From contig NZ_RAZF01000025.1 of assembly GCF_003612555.1 (NCBI RefSeq), forward strand, positions 1-43,658: a DNA stretch of 43,658 nt, written 5' to 3'. The stretch comes from Acutalibacter sp. 1XD8-33 (lineage in GTDB: Bacteria; Bacillota; Clostridia; Oscillospirales; Acutalibacteraceae). Each line of letters opens with the position of its first letter. The first letter of the stretch is position 1. This document shows, in pieces, positions 8,306 to 19,004 of this stretch. A program made the translations under genes and the position numbers. Under the pieces are notes generated by a model. The model was not told where the DNA came from. It saw only the letters and a list, made by a program, of their open reading frames with translations, and did no database searches.

Positions 8306-9217
8306 ATGGCGGAGAGACTGGAGGACACTGTGGAAATTGCTCGGCAGCTTATCAGGGAATACTATAACGGCAACCCTGAGCCCTGGTTTTCGCGGCTGTG
8401 CTCGAAAAGCTTGTGGCTGGGGACCGGCGAGCGCACCATCGTGGGCGAGGAGGCCATCCGGCAGCGCCTTTCTCGGCTGAAGTCACACAGCAGCAGGGTC
8501 CTTCTGGACGAGTACACCCGCCTGCCCATCACCTCCCGCTGCGAGGCTGTAACGGCCCAGGTCACCCTGGGCAGGGACAGTGCCGCCATTATGGCCCGTT
8601 ATTCTCTGCTGTTCCAACTGATAGGCGGCGATACAAAACTAATACTATTGCACGCTGACTATGAATTTTTGCACCACGGCTCTGCGGCTCGGGCATCCCG
8701 CTCTTCCGCATATCAGGCAGTGCTGGACGTGCTGCTGGAGACCTCCCAGAACCAAAAATTAGCCGTGCCCAGCGAGGGAAGCACGATTTTTCTCCCGGCG
8801 TCTTCTCTGCTGTATGTGGAGAGTCTTCGGAGTAAGACTTTGCTGCACTGCGTGGACCAGGTCATAGAGTGCGGCCTGAGCATCACTGCCATGCGCCGGC
8901 TGCTGCCCAGGTGTTTCTGCCATATTCACCGCTGCTATTCGGTCAACAGCAAATATGTGATGGCTATTCGCCGGTATGAGGTGAAGATTATCACCGGCGA
9001 GACACTTCCGGTACCCTTTCACACCTATAAGGAGGTGAAGGAGCGCTTGGTGCTGGACTTAACGGAGCTTCAGTACCTCTCCTCGGCGGGGCTCAGGGTA
9101 TTGCTTGCAGCTCGAAAAGCTCTGGGCAGCGGGGAGATGTTAGTGCGCGGCGCCAACGAGGCTGTGATGGAGGTTCTGGAGATAACGGGCTTCACCGATA
9201 TCCTCTCCATAGAATAA
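8306..9217 (+). CDS. SnoaL-like / LytTR / truncated STAS fusion regulator
   Basis: 303 residues in one open frame. Residues about 1-130 resemble a SnoaL/NTF2-like fold (IREYYNGNPEPWFSRLC, YSLLFQLIGG). Residues about 150-246 form a LytTR DNA-binding domain (IFLPASSLLYVES, FCHIHRCYSVNSKYVMAIRR, LPVPFHTYKEVKERL). The last 57 residues are the C-terminal part of an anti-anti-sigma STAS domain (LDLTELQYLSSAGLRVLL, EVLEITGFTDILSIE), including the serine region normally phosphorylated. The first 40 or so residues of a STAS fold are missing at the junction near 9045. This suggests a deletion joined two neighbouring genes, SnoaL-LytTR and STAS. The partner phosphatase/kinase follows 10 bases later. Confidence 0.7.
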   Translation: MAERLEDTVEIARQLIREYYNGNPEPWFSRLCSKSLWLGTGERTIVGEEAIRQRLSRLKSHSSRVLLDEYTRLPITSRCEAVTAQVTLGRDSAAIMARYSLLFQLIGGDTKLILLHADYEFLHHGSAARASRSSAYQAVLDVLLETSQNQKLAVPSEGSTIFLPASSLLYVESLRSKTLLHCVDQVIECGLSITAMRRLLPRCFCHIHRCYSVNSKYVMAIRRYEVKIITGETLPVPFHTYKEVKERLVLDLTELQYLSSAGLRVLLAARKALGSGEMLVRGANEAVMEVLEITGFTDILSIE

Positions 9218-9227
9218 GGAGGACCAG

Positions 9228-11480
9228 ATGCGGCCCTTCCATTTAACTAAGGACCGGGAGCGTACCGGACTGCCGTCTGTTTTGGCGATTTTTCAGCGGA
9301 GGCTGGGGCTGGTGGTAGCCGCCGCCTTTTTCCTGATCTCCCTGTTATTTCTGGTTTTGCAGACCAGACTCTGTGTGCAGAACGCTGAGAAACTCATGGC
9401 CCTAAACCTGGAGGACGTGCGCCAGGAGATCCGGGATCAATCAGACCGTACCCTGATCAACGCCGCCCAGTGGGTATCCGCCGACATGCAGAAGGTCTGA
9501 GACGCCACCCCGGAGGGGGAGCGGAACGCCCTGCTGAAACGGCTGTGCGAGACCTATAGCGTGTCCGAGGGGAACGTCGTTGATGAGAGCGGCGTTATCA
9601 CCTACAGCACCAACCCGGACTTCATTGGGTACCACATGGATCAGGGGGAGCAGTCCCGGGACTTTTTGATACTCCTGGATGGGCAGACCCAGGCCTTTGC
9701 CCAGGAATACGGAGAGATCGCCTTGGGGGGCGCCAGCCGCAAGTATGCGGGCCTTTCTTTGCCCTGGGGCGGTTTTTTGCAGGTGGGCTACGACGAGGAG
9801 ATGTTCAGCCTCTGCCTGGGCTACCTCATGGCTGGCGTCACCAGCAACCGCCATGTGGGGGAGACCGGCTTCGTCTTTATCATCCGGGAGGACGGGGAGA
9901 TCGTCAGCGGCGAAGAGGACCGGGGCGGCAAGGCCCTGGAGAGCGGCCCCCCCTGGCCGGACGCCCAAGGGCAGGGCTCCTTTTCTCTGCCCGTCTATGG
10001 GAAGGGGCACTGCTGCCTCTGTGACCGGTCGGAGGGCTACTACATTCTGGCCGCGCTGCCATGGCGGGAGGTCTTTGTCAACCGGGATGCCTCTCTGTAC
10101 TTGACGGCCGTTTCCGGGGCGCTGGTTTTTGCCGCCGTGTTTTTGCTGATTTCCCGACTGGTGCGCACCCACATTGTAAAAAGTATCCAGGAGACCGGCC
10201 ATGCCCTGGAACAGATTACAGAAGGTGACCTGGATGTGACAGTAGAGGTAGGCGGCTGCCAAGAATTTACCTTGTTGTCCCAGGGCATCAACGCCACTGT
10301 GGCTCGCCTAAAGGCATATATAGCTGAGGCGGCGGCCCGGCTGTCCCAGGAGCTGGAATACGCCAAAGCCATACAGTGCTCGGCTCTGCCTCGGGTGTTT
10401 CCCCCTTACCCCCACCGCCGGGAGTTCGGCCTTTTCGCCTCTATGCGGGCGGCCAAGGAGGTGGGCGGCGACTTCTACGACTTCACCCTGCTGGATGAAA
10501 ACCGCCTGGCTTTCCTCATTGCCGACGTCTCCGACAAGGGCATTCCGGCGGCCATGTTCATGATGACCGTAAAGACCCTGCTGCGGGGCCTGGCCGAAAG
10601 CGGCCTGCCGCCGGAGGCTGTCTTTACCCAGGCCAACCAACGGCTGTGCGCGGACAATGACACGGGGATGTTCGTCACCGCCTGGATGGGCGTGCTGGAA
10701 CTGGATTCCGGTCGAGTGCGCTACGCCAATGCGGCGCATAATCCCCCGGTACTGCTGGGGGCCGGCGGAAAAGCCCAGCTGGTCAGGGGCCGTCCGGGCT
10801 TTGTGCTGGGCGGCCTGCCGGGCACGGTCTACCGGCCCCAGGAGCTCTCACTTTCTCTGGGGGACGCTCTGTTCCTCTACACCGACGGCGTGACGGAGGC
10901 CGCCAACGGGGCGCTGGATCTGTTCGGTACTCCCCGGCTTCTGCAGGTGCTAGAAGAAAAAGGTGGAGAGAGCTGTCAGGCCATCTGTGAGGCTGTGCAG
11001 GCCAGAGTAGACGCCTTTGCGGGCAGCGCGCCCCAGGCTGATGATATGACCATGCTGGCCCTGGCCTTTCATGGCCTGACCTCAGCAGGAAAATCCCTGC
11101 GGCTTCCCGCCGATTTGTCCGCTTTGGAGGAGGCCGAAGCCTTTGTGGGGAAGGCCCTGGGGGACGCGCCGCCGAAAGCGCTGGCCCAGCTGGGCGTAGC
11201 CGTAGACGAGGTTTTCTCCAATATTGCCCGGTATAGTGGCGCGTCTGCCGTGGAGATAGGCTGTGAGGCCTCCCAAGGATCCTGCCAGCTGTGGTTTTTG
11301 GACGACGGCGTACCCTATGACCCCACCGCCCAGCCGGAACCGGACACCGGCATTCCTGCGGAGGAGCGGGAACCGGGCGGGCTGGGCATCCTCATTGTCC
11401 GCCGGACCATGGACCGGGTGGAATACTGCCGGGAAGCGGGGCGCAACCGACTGACCCTGGAAAAAACTTGGGGAGTTTAA
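9228..11480 (+). pseudogene. Membrane PP2C (SpoIIE-type) phosphatase with anti-sigma ATPase, one in-frame TGA
   Basis: One frame spans 9228-11480 (751 codons), interrupted only by TGA at 9498-9500 (codon 91). Order: membrane helix (about 27-48), extracellular sensor region, second helix (about 287-310), HAMP (about 312-364), PP2C/SpoIIE phosphatase (about 398-618; GGDFYDF, DVSDKGIPAAMFM, TDGVTEA, DDMTMLAL) and a C-terminal RsbW/SpoIIAB-like ATPase (VDEVFSNIARYSG, LDDGVPYDP, GGLGILIVRR). Such proteins control partner-switching by dephosphorylating STAS antagonists. The natural antagonist is probably the STAS piece fused into the preceding gene. The lone TGA is most simply a nonsense mutation; an ATG at 9561 could allow a soluble-start fragment lacking the first helix. 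Confidence 0.82.
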
Positions 11481-11492
11481 TGTATATATAGC

Positions 11493-11526
11493 AAAGAGAG
11501 ACGGCATTTCCGCCATCCCTCTCTTT
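11493..11526. terminator. Bidirectional terminator between convergent genes
   Basis: Stem AAAGAGAG / CTCTCTTT with a GC-rich inner pair (GG/CC) and flanking T/A bases. It separates the plus-strand phosphatase from the minus-strand SLH gene. Confidence 0.6.
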
Positions 11527-11545
11527 ATGCTGTATTCATGAACGC

Positions 11546-14500
11546 TTAGGCCGTCCACTCAAGATCAATGACGTGTGTGACTGGCTTATTGGAGCAGGGC
11601 TTGAATTTGGCATATGGGGAGTCCTCTTTCGGGGGGACGAATGTGAGGATCAGCTGACCGTTTGCGTAGCCTCGCAGAAGAGATGCCATGCCTGCCATAG
11701 CCCTTTTCTCCCCCAGCTGGGTGTCATAAAAGAAATCACCAGTGCATGACACCGATACCATATCATCCAACGGCATCCACTGGGGGTACATCATTCCCGT
11801 GTCTCCGTGGCTTCCCCCCAAGCCAATGGTCAGAACGCCGAGCGCCTGTTCCTTCAGGTCAAAGATATTGTTCGCCCGCCCCTTTAAGGTGATCTTGTCG
11901 GGCATGCCCTTCCAGCCAATGTCCATAACGATTACCGCGCTGTCAGTGCTATAGGACCATAGGGGCCATTCCTTTTCGTACAGCGTCATGCTGGAGGAGG
12001 CAATACCCGCAAAGGCCTCAGCCTCGAAAGTGATCTCCAAATAGGCCCCGGCCTCCAGGTTAATACCGCCCCAGTAGTCGCAGGAGTAGTCCGTCAGCGG
12101 CTGCTGGCCTGTTTCGGAGGATTTATTTTGCTCCAGCGAACAGGCAAAGAATCCTGTCAGCTCTATGTATGGCCCGCCCTGTATGTCAATGGAGACCTTG
12201 GCCAGCTCTTTACAGATCAGGGCGACGCCGAATTCCATCTTTAGTCCTGCGCGGATGCCCATTTTACCCAGCACATAGAACTCAAAGTCGATTTTCTCTC
12301 TGGAAAGCTTGTGGGCATGGTTTTCCGCCTTGCGCCCGAACAACGAGATGTCATAGCTGTACTGGTTGGCGCACTGATAGGTAAAGTCCGCCCCCAGGGC
12401 CAGGTTCATATAGCCGTCCATTACAAAGTCTACGTCCAGGTACAGGTTAAACAGCAGGGCCACGGTCATGCTGGGGTTGCAGATGTTGGCGCTGAAGAGG
12501 TTGTGCCACTGCTTTTTCTCATGGATCAGAGCCCGGTAACGCTCCACCAGCCGGTCGGTCAGATCCTTTCCGTTCCGGCTATTCAGAAGCTCCTTCATCT
12601 CCTCGTCTATCGTCTGGGTAGAGACGATATCGTCATCCTTTGTATTCAGGGCCGCTATGTCGAAGGTGATGTCGGTATAGTCCTGGATGTTGGCGTTGAG
12701 CTTGACCTTGTAGTCGGAGATATAGGGGATGAACCCCAGCGCATAGCTCCATTCCGCCTTGCCCTTGGTCACCAGATCCAGCTTCATCTCCTGCTGCAGG
12801 GTGCTGGACATTTCGATCTGCAAACACTCATAGCCTATCTGGTCCAAGGGGATGCGTATGGTGACAGAGACCGTCAGAGCGGCGCCGATGCCTTTGCCCA
12901 GATGGGGGCCTGTTTATAAAGATTTACGTCTACATGGTATTTCCAGGTAGTAGAATACTGCTTATGCCACTCCCTTGTCTTGTCGTTTGTGTCCTCTGCG
13001 TCGTCGAACAAGGGGTTGCCATCTTCATCCACCAGCTGACACTGGTCCAGGTCTACCCCGGCATCGGCCGCAGCCTTCTTAACCGTATCGGTTTCCAGGG
13101 CCAGCAGGGCAGTTTGGTAGCCCACCTCACGGGAAAAGCCGCTCTCCTCTACCTGCCGCTGGATACTCTGCACCACAGCGCCCTCGTCAACACCGTCCAG
13201 CAAAGTGTCGCCATCCACCTCGTCTGAATCGAACAGGGACATGGCGTCCTCCATCTCTTCCTTGGTGGTGTCCGCGTAAGCGATAATATATGCGCCGTTC
13301 TCCTCTTCTACAGCCATGATGCGGTCATAGCCAGTGATCTGCGTGCCGCTGGAACCGAACTCGCCCTCATAAAAGGCCAGGAAGTCGTCCGCCTGCACAA
13401 TGCTATCGGCGCTCAAGCCCATTTCGGAATACTGGGCCCCGCTATAGTCCATATCCTTTTTCGCAACCTTGATGGTATGGTCCCCCACATCCTCTATGGC
13501 TGTCTTTGCCACAGGCAGCGTGTCCGGTATAAAGACCACGTCTGCTGTGTCCGCGTTTTCAAAATGGTAGGTAGAATTTGCCTCGTCCACTTTCGTAATG
13601 GTCACATAAGAGATGTTACTATGCTTGTCATCGTCCTCTTCCTGTACCGTGCGCTCGTCCGGATGCAGACCATCGTACAGGGCCACCACATCGCCTACCT
13701 AGGGGGCCTCCTCCCGGTTGTTGGGGGCGTAGGAGAAGCTGCCTGTTACGCTACCAATATCATCGCTGCCGATGGTAGGTGCTTTGTCTCCCACAGGAAA
13801 CAGGGAAATGATGGGGGAATCCACCTGCTTACCGTTTATTGTCACGTTGTCCACAGCGTCGTGCGAGATGCAGAGGATGCCGTCGTTCAGCCGCAGATCC
13901 ATGACCTCCTGCGGGTGTCGAGTGGTAAAATGGAATTCCCGAACATCGACCTCCTCGCCCTCAAAGGTGAGCCGGTCATCCTCAAGGAATATTTCATAAG
14001 AGCAGCCCAGAGCAAAGCCTTCAGGGTCCTTGGCTGAAACAGTATAGCGTCCAGTGCCGCCGGTTATCGTGAGGAAATCTTCCTTTTCCATGCCGTCGCT
14101 GCCATCATAGGCGGAGATGAGCCCCATAATATTGGCGGCGGATAAATCCAAGGCGCTGCTGACAATTGCTATTGAAAAATCGGGTTCGACCTCATTTTCC
14201 ACAGCGGCATTATGTGTCAGACTCGTAGGCGTTTTCTCAGTTGCCGCCTGCTCTTCCAGATACTCCATCACCCGCACAAGCAACGCCGCGCCCTGAGCAC
14301 GGCTTACCGTGCCTTTAGGGTCAACCTTGCCGTTATTCCCCTTCATCAGCCCCGCATACCACAGGGTGATGACAGAGTCCCTGGCCCAGGAGGAAGCAGC
14401 GCTTATGTCCTCCGGCAGCTTAACGCCGGAAACCTGCTGAGGAGTGACGCCGGCATAGTCAAGGTATCGAACCAGCATAGCCGCAAACGCTTCCCGAGTT

Positions 14501-14910
14501 ACCTTGCCTTCAGGGCTGAACCTGTTTCCGCCCACGCCGGCGGCAATGTGGTTCTCCGCTGCCCAAACCACATATGGGCTGTACCAGGCGCCATAGGGCA
14601 CGTCCCGGAAACCGCCCAAGCCCTGGTACTTGTCCGGGTCAACTTTATCCAAATGGCCGATGACCGTGACTGCCATAGCCCGGGTCATATAACCGTCGGG
14701 ATTGAACCGCCCGCCGCCTATACCGGAAAAGATTCCGGCCTGGGCGGCGCTGGCCACATCCTCATAGTACCAGGCGTCCTCGGGAACATCCCGAAAACGG
14801 CCAGCCCGCTCTGCCTGTCCTTCCTGAGCAAAGGCGCTCAGTGGCATGGAAGTGAGCATCAGGGTTATCACCAGAATGAGCGCCGTGATTCGCTTGTGCT
14901 TTTGAAACAT
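11546..14910 (-). pseudogene. Large SLH-domain surface protein, one TAG and one frameshift
   Basis: Start ATG 14910 with AGGAGGTC just upstream. A signal peptide (MFQKHKR, hydrophobic stretch, ending SAFAQEG) is followed by three SLH repeats: FRDVPEDAWYYEDVASAA, FRDVPYGAWYSPYVVWAA and LPEDISAASSWARDSVITLW, which anchor proteins to cell-wall polymers. About 900 further residues are beta-rich and unrecognised. An in-frame TAG at 13699-13701 is the only stop between two long open halves in the same frame. Near 12885-12900 a run of five G (plus strand) would have to be six to keep frame. With both repaired, one protein of about 1,121 residues results. Transcribed toward the signalling locus. Confidence 0.75.
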
Positions 14911-15051
14911 AATTGACCTCCTCGCTTATATTTTATCGATCATACTCCATTAAAAGTATATCAACCTGGGATTCCCTCTGTCAACGAATCCGGACCAACG
15001 CATAAAATCAGCCCATGAAAATACACATTCCGCTGCCAGATGATTATGCCC

Positions 15052-15888
15052 TTATGAGCCCGGCCGGGACCTGGACCTCCCCGTGCTATTCTTCCGCCTA
15101 CCTATAGAAGCTGCCAGCAGCCCCGCCAGCAGGAACTCTCCCACGCCCCCGCACAGCAGCATGGTGGAAATATCCCCGGTCTCCTTTTGACTCAGAGCTT
15201 CCGCAAGGCTCTCTGCCCCGCCGTCAAAAACCAGGGCGGCAGGTTCCCCATTCAAGGCCTGGGGCGCCACCTGGCCGTTTCCCAGCGTGGACACAAAGGT
15301 AAGGGTTCCCTTCATCCCAGCTCCCTTTAGGGTATAGCGCCGGTTATTGTCCCGGTTGCCTCTTCCTTCCGGGTAATAATACCCGTCGTCCATGCTTTCT
15401 CGCGCTTCCTCCATGCAGGTCTCCTCCAGGCTGACCTCTTTCTGAGGAAAAAGCCCGCATCTGGCAAGATCCGCCAGGGGAACGCCGTAGACAAAAATGG
15501 ACGAGGCTGCCGCTTTGCGGGATTCATCCGCCTGCTGCCACCCTCCGGGTATGGGCAGGATGCTGTCCTCATCGAACAGGAATATGCCGTCCTCATATAC
15601 TTCCCCGTTGTAAACTAGAGCCGCGTACTCCCCTGATAGGATGCCAAAAGGGTCCCCGGCAGGGCCGGAGGCGGTATAGGGAGCCTCCTCCACCAGATAG
15701 ACCTCTGGTTCTCCCTGCAAAGCCGCCTCAAACTCTTCCTGGGAGAGGACTGCGGGATAGGTTTTCAAAGCATCGGCCTTCTGCCGCTCCCGGGTCAGGT
15801 TTACGGCAAGTACCGCCGCCATAAGGCCGATAATCACCAACTCCTTCTTTCTCAGCCTGTTACGCTGCTTATCCACAATATTGTCCAT
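15052..15888 (-). CDS. Two-helix membrane protein of unknown function
   Basis: 278 residues, start ATG 15888 with GAAGGAG upstream. A basic N-terminus (MDNIVDKQRNRLRKKELV) leads into a membrane helix (about 17-30). A long polar outer domain holds FEAALQGEPEVYLVEE and FDEDSILPIPGGWQQ. A second helix (about 243-262, LCGGVGEFLLAGLLAAS) is followed by a basic tail. The layout suggests a membrane-anchored extracellular domain. I do not recognise the family. It is one of the few undamaged genes of the left half, and its position between an SLH protein and a secreted C11/SLH peptidase suggests a cell-surface role, which is inference only. Confidence 0.65.
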   Translation of the reverse strand: MDNIVDKQRNRLRKKELVIIGLMAAVLAVNLTRERQKADALKTYPAVLSQEEFEAALQGEPEVYLVEEAPYTASGPAGDPFGILSGEYAALVYNGEVYEDGIFLFDEDSILPIPGGWQQADESRKAAASSIFVYGVPLADLARCGLFPQKEVSLEETCMEEARESMDDGYYYPEGRGNRDNNRRYTLKGAGMKGTLTFVSTLGNGQVAPQALNGEPAALVFDGGAESLAEALSQKETGDISTMLLCGGVGEFLLAGLLAASIGRRKNSTGRSRSRPGS

Positions 15889-16050
15889 AACAAAAAACTC
15901 CTTCAGATGTTTTTTTCGATTATAGCGGCTCGGGCAGGGAAATGCAAGCCGCCGCCCATTGACTTTCTCTAAAGAACAAAAGCCGGAGATTTTGGGGTTT
16001 TACCTATCTTTTAGTTTCAGCAACACTTATGATGCATTGGTCTTATTTCG

Positions 16051-16080
16051 TTGACTTAGCATAAATCGCTATGCTAAAAT
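16051..16080 (+). promoter_or_regulatory. Promoter with internal inverted repeat, upstream of C11 gene
   Basis: TTGACT (16051-16056), 18-base spacer, TAAAAT (16075-16080). An inverted repeat TTAGCAT...ATGCTAA (16056-16062 / 16071-16077) spans the spacer and touches both boxes, so a dimeric repressor could bind here. The gap 15889-16163 holds nothing else that I can see. Confidence 0.45.
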
Positions 16081-16163
16081 TTGCATAAAATCCCCCCAAA
16101 ACGCCCATTGAATTTCTCTGGGAATATGTTTGGACGGGAACCTATTGTGAGGAGGATTCATCC

Positions 16164-18961
16164 ATGACGCGCAAACACTTTATCCCCATTCTCTTGGCGG
16201 TTCTGATGCTTCTGACGGCACTTCCGCCGGCCGCCTTGGCGGCGGAGCCGGGCAGCTCTGAAGGACAGGCCGGTCTAGCCCTTCTGCAAAGCCTGTTGCC
16301 GGAGGAAGGCCTGGAGGAAATCGAAATTACCAGCCAGATGGAGGCGATAGAGAAATATGCGGCCCAGCCCGCCTGCGACTGGACCATCTGCCTGTACGTC
16401 TGCGGAACGGATCTGGAAGAAAGGGGGAGCTTTGCCACCCAGAACATCCTGCAGATGATCGAGGCGGATATCCCCGAAAACGTGAAACTGCTGGTGATGA
16501 CCGGCGGCACCCGCCAGTGGGACCCAGAGGACCTGGGGGCCGGGACGCCCGCCTATAAAAAGCCCTCCAACGTCAGCACGCAGCTATATGAGATAACAGA
16601 CAAAGAAATGGTGCTGGTGAAGGACTATCAGAGGAACATGAACATGGGCGACCCCAAGACCCTGGGGGCTTTCCTGGAGGACTGCCTGAGTTTGGCTCCG
16701 GCGGAGCGAATGATGCTGAGCTTCTGGAACCACGGCGGCGGACCCCTGATGGGCGTGGCCCTGGACGGCTATACCGGGGATATCCTGAGCCTTGCGGAGC
16801 TGGACGCGGCGCTGCGTGGCCTGCAAACCGCCCGGGGGGGGGTGAAAAGCTGGAGCTGCTAGGCTTTGACGCCTGTCTGATGAACAACCTGGAGACCGCC
16901 TATGTGTTCTCTCCCTACTGCGATTATATGGTGGCCTCGGAGCAGACCGAGCCCGCCCCCGGCTGGGACTACCAGTGGCTGAACGCCCTGGAGGAGGAGT
17001 ATTCCGATGGGGACGAGACCTCCACCCTGGAGGCGGATGACCTGGGCCGGGTGATTGTGGATACCTACGCGGGCAACATGAATGAGGAGAGCGAGTGGAG
17101 CCAGGTCAACGACGAAACTCTGGCCCTGGTCGACCTCTCGCGCATGGAGGATTTGGCCGCCGCCTTTAACGAGATGGCTTTTGAGCTGAACCTTTTGGTG
17201 CATAACGATCAGCTTTTCGCCAAGGTCTCCCGGATGTCGGAGAAGGTGCAGCATATGATGGACGACTACGGACTTTTGGATCTGTACGACTTTGCCAACG
17301 GCCTTTTGCCCTACGTGCCCGCCGCCCAGGGGGTGCTGGACGTGCTGGGGACCTCTCCCGGCACAGAGCCGGAGGACTATGTGGGCGAGGTAGGCGGCGA
17401 GAACCCGGCGGTGGTCTACCGGGGCACGGGCGCCAGCCACGACCGCTGCCTAGGGATGGCCTTCTTCTATCCCACCAGCAAAACCGCCTTAGGCACCACC
17501 AGCGCCGAACAGCTTTTGAACTGCGTCTCCCTCTACCGGACCTTTGGCCTCAGCGATTACTACACCTCCTACCTGATCAGCGTTCTGCTCAGGGCCGGCC
17601 AGCTGCGCTCCTTTGTGGGCGGTATGTCCACAGAATACGATCCGGAGGCCGGACACTATGTCCTTCAGATAGCGGATCTGGACGACGCGTTTTCACTGAA
17701 ATCTATGGAGTTCGTCATGACAAGGTCAAAGCCGGTCAGCACAGGCTGGAAGGTGAAGTTGCCCTGGGGGGAATAGGTGCGTGTAGACCCCCCCTCCCCG
17801 GGGGAGACGATGGTGTAGCCCATGATATAGAAGGTTGATTCCGGCACACTGGCCATCCGCAAGGCCGTAATGACGCAGAGCTCCTCTTCCCCTTCGATAT
17901 AGGCAGGTACTGCCAGCACCTCATAAGGCCCCTGGCTCTGGAGCTCCGCTGAGACAAGCTGCCCGTTCAGGGTATACCAGAAGCCGTCAAACTGTTCGGT
18001 AAAGCGGCCGGCATCCCAGTCCTCCGCCGCGGTGGTGGAGCCCAGAAGATAGGTCTCGCCCAGTTTTCCGCCTTCAAACTTTGTATAGGTATTGCACGAA
18101 AAGGCCCTGGCGCTGGCAAAGGAGAAGAATCCCCAGGCCACGAGAGCCGCCTGCTACAGCGTGAAGTTCCTGGAGCAGGCGGCCGGCGGGGGAGAGATCC
18201 GCTCCATCCCCATCGCGGAGGACGGAACGGTGATTCTCAAGCTCCAACTCAGCGGCAAGGCCGCCCCCGATACCTTCCAGGTGTACCGTTACGGCCCGGA
18301 CGGCAGCGGCTTTACCCAGGTGGAAGTGCTCCCCATCATAAGTGAGGGGGATAAAAGCTATCTGCTGTTTGAGACCGACGCGTTCGGGTATTTCTCCGTC
18401 ATCTCCGCCCCAGGGGCCAGCGGGGCCTTCTCCGACGTGCCCAAGGGAGAGTGGTACTACGAGGCGGTGGAGTACGTCCGGAAGAACCAGCTTATGAGCG
18501 GCGTGGGCGGCGGCAGGTTCCAGCCACAGGATACGCTCACCCGGGCCCAGTTCGCCCAGATCGTCTATCAGGCCCAGGGAATGCCCAAAGCCTCCAAGGC
18601 CGGATTCACGGACGTGAAGCCCGGTGCCTGGTACTACGACGCGGTGTGCTATACGGCGGAGACGGGCATCACCGGCGGCTATGGGGACGGCAGGTTCGGC
18701 CCCGGGGACCCCATCACCTGGGAACAGATGGCCGTCATGCTCTGGCGCTGGGAAAAAATCAACAACAAGAATTTGAAAGACCCCAACCTGGCCTTGGATT
18801 TCCCGGATGCGGCACAGGTCAGCGAGTACGCCCAAACAGCCATGCGCTGGGCCGTGGAGCAGGGAATCCTCCACGGGAAAAACGGCAGGCTCGATCCAAA
18901 AGGCTATGCCAAGCGGAGCGAGACCGCACAGATTATGATGAACTATTTTGAGGGGAGATAG
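16164..18961 (+). pseudogene. Secreted clostripain-like (C11) peptidase with SLH repeats, frameshifted and internally inverted
   Basis: Start ATG 16164 after GAGGAGG. Signal peptide (about 1-27, ending ALAAEPG), then a C11 peptidase: catalytic His190 in WNHGGGP, and catalytic Cys (codon 16874) in GFDACLMNN, a different frame. The shift is at a nine-G run, 16834-16842; ten or seven G would restore it. The plus frame continues to about 17710. From there to about 18100 the next part of the protein reads on the minus strand (KFEGGKLGETYLLGSTT, FDGFWYTLNGQLVSAEL, FTFQPVLTGFDLV). Then 18100-18961 returns to plus, with a beta domain and SLH repeats (FSDVPKGEWYYEAVEYV, FTDVKPGAWYYDAVCY). A wall-anchored surface protease that can no longer be made whole. 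Confidence 0.8.
17711..18100 (-). other. Inverted segment inside the C11/SLH gene
   Basis: Coding sense flips to minus only here. The ends carry a five-base inverted match, TTCGT at 17711-17715 and ACGAA at 18096-18100. The minus-strand reading continues the C11 family's C-terminal part, and flanking plus-strand DNA belongs to the same gene. Simple re-inversion at these pentamers leaves a one-base frame mismatch, so the exact breakpoints or a later indel are uncertain. Confidence 0.65.
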
Positions 18962-19004
18962 AAGATAGCTGTTTCGACAAATGAAGCCCAGGAGAGGGCA
19001 TAAC

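Noticed and set aside
9498-9500. UGA as selenocysteine or other recoding
   Set aside because: The codon is in a non-catalytic sensor region, no obvious SECIS-like hairpin follows directly, and neighbouring genes are also broken.
17711-18100. Invertible promoter or recombinase-driven switch
   Set aside because: The end repeats are only five bases and no recombinase gene is near; the segment is coding, with no promoter found in it.
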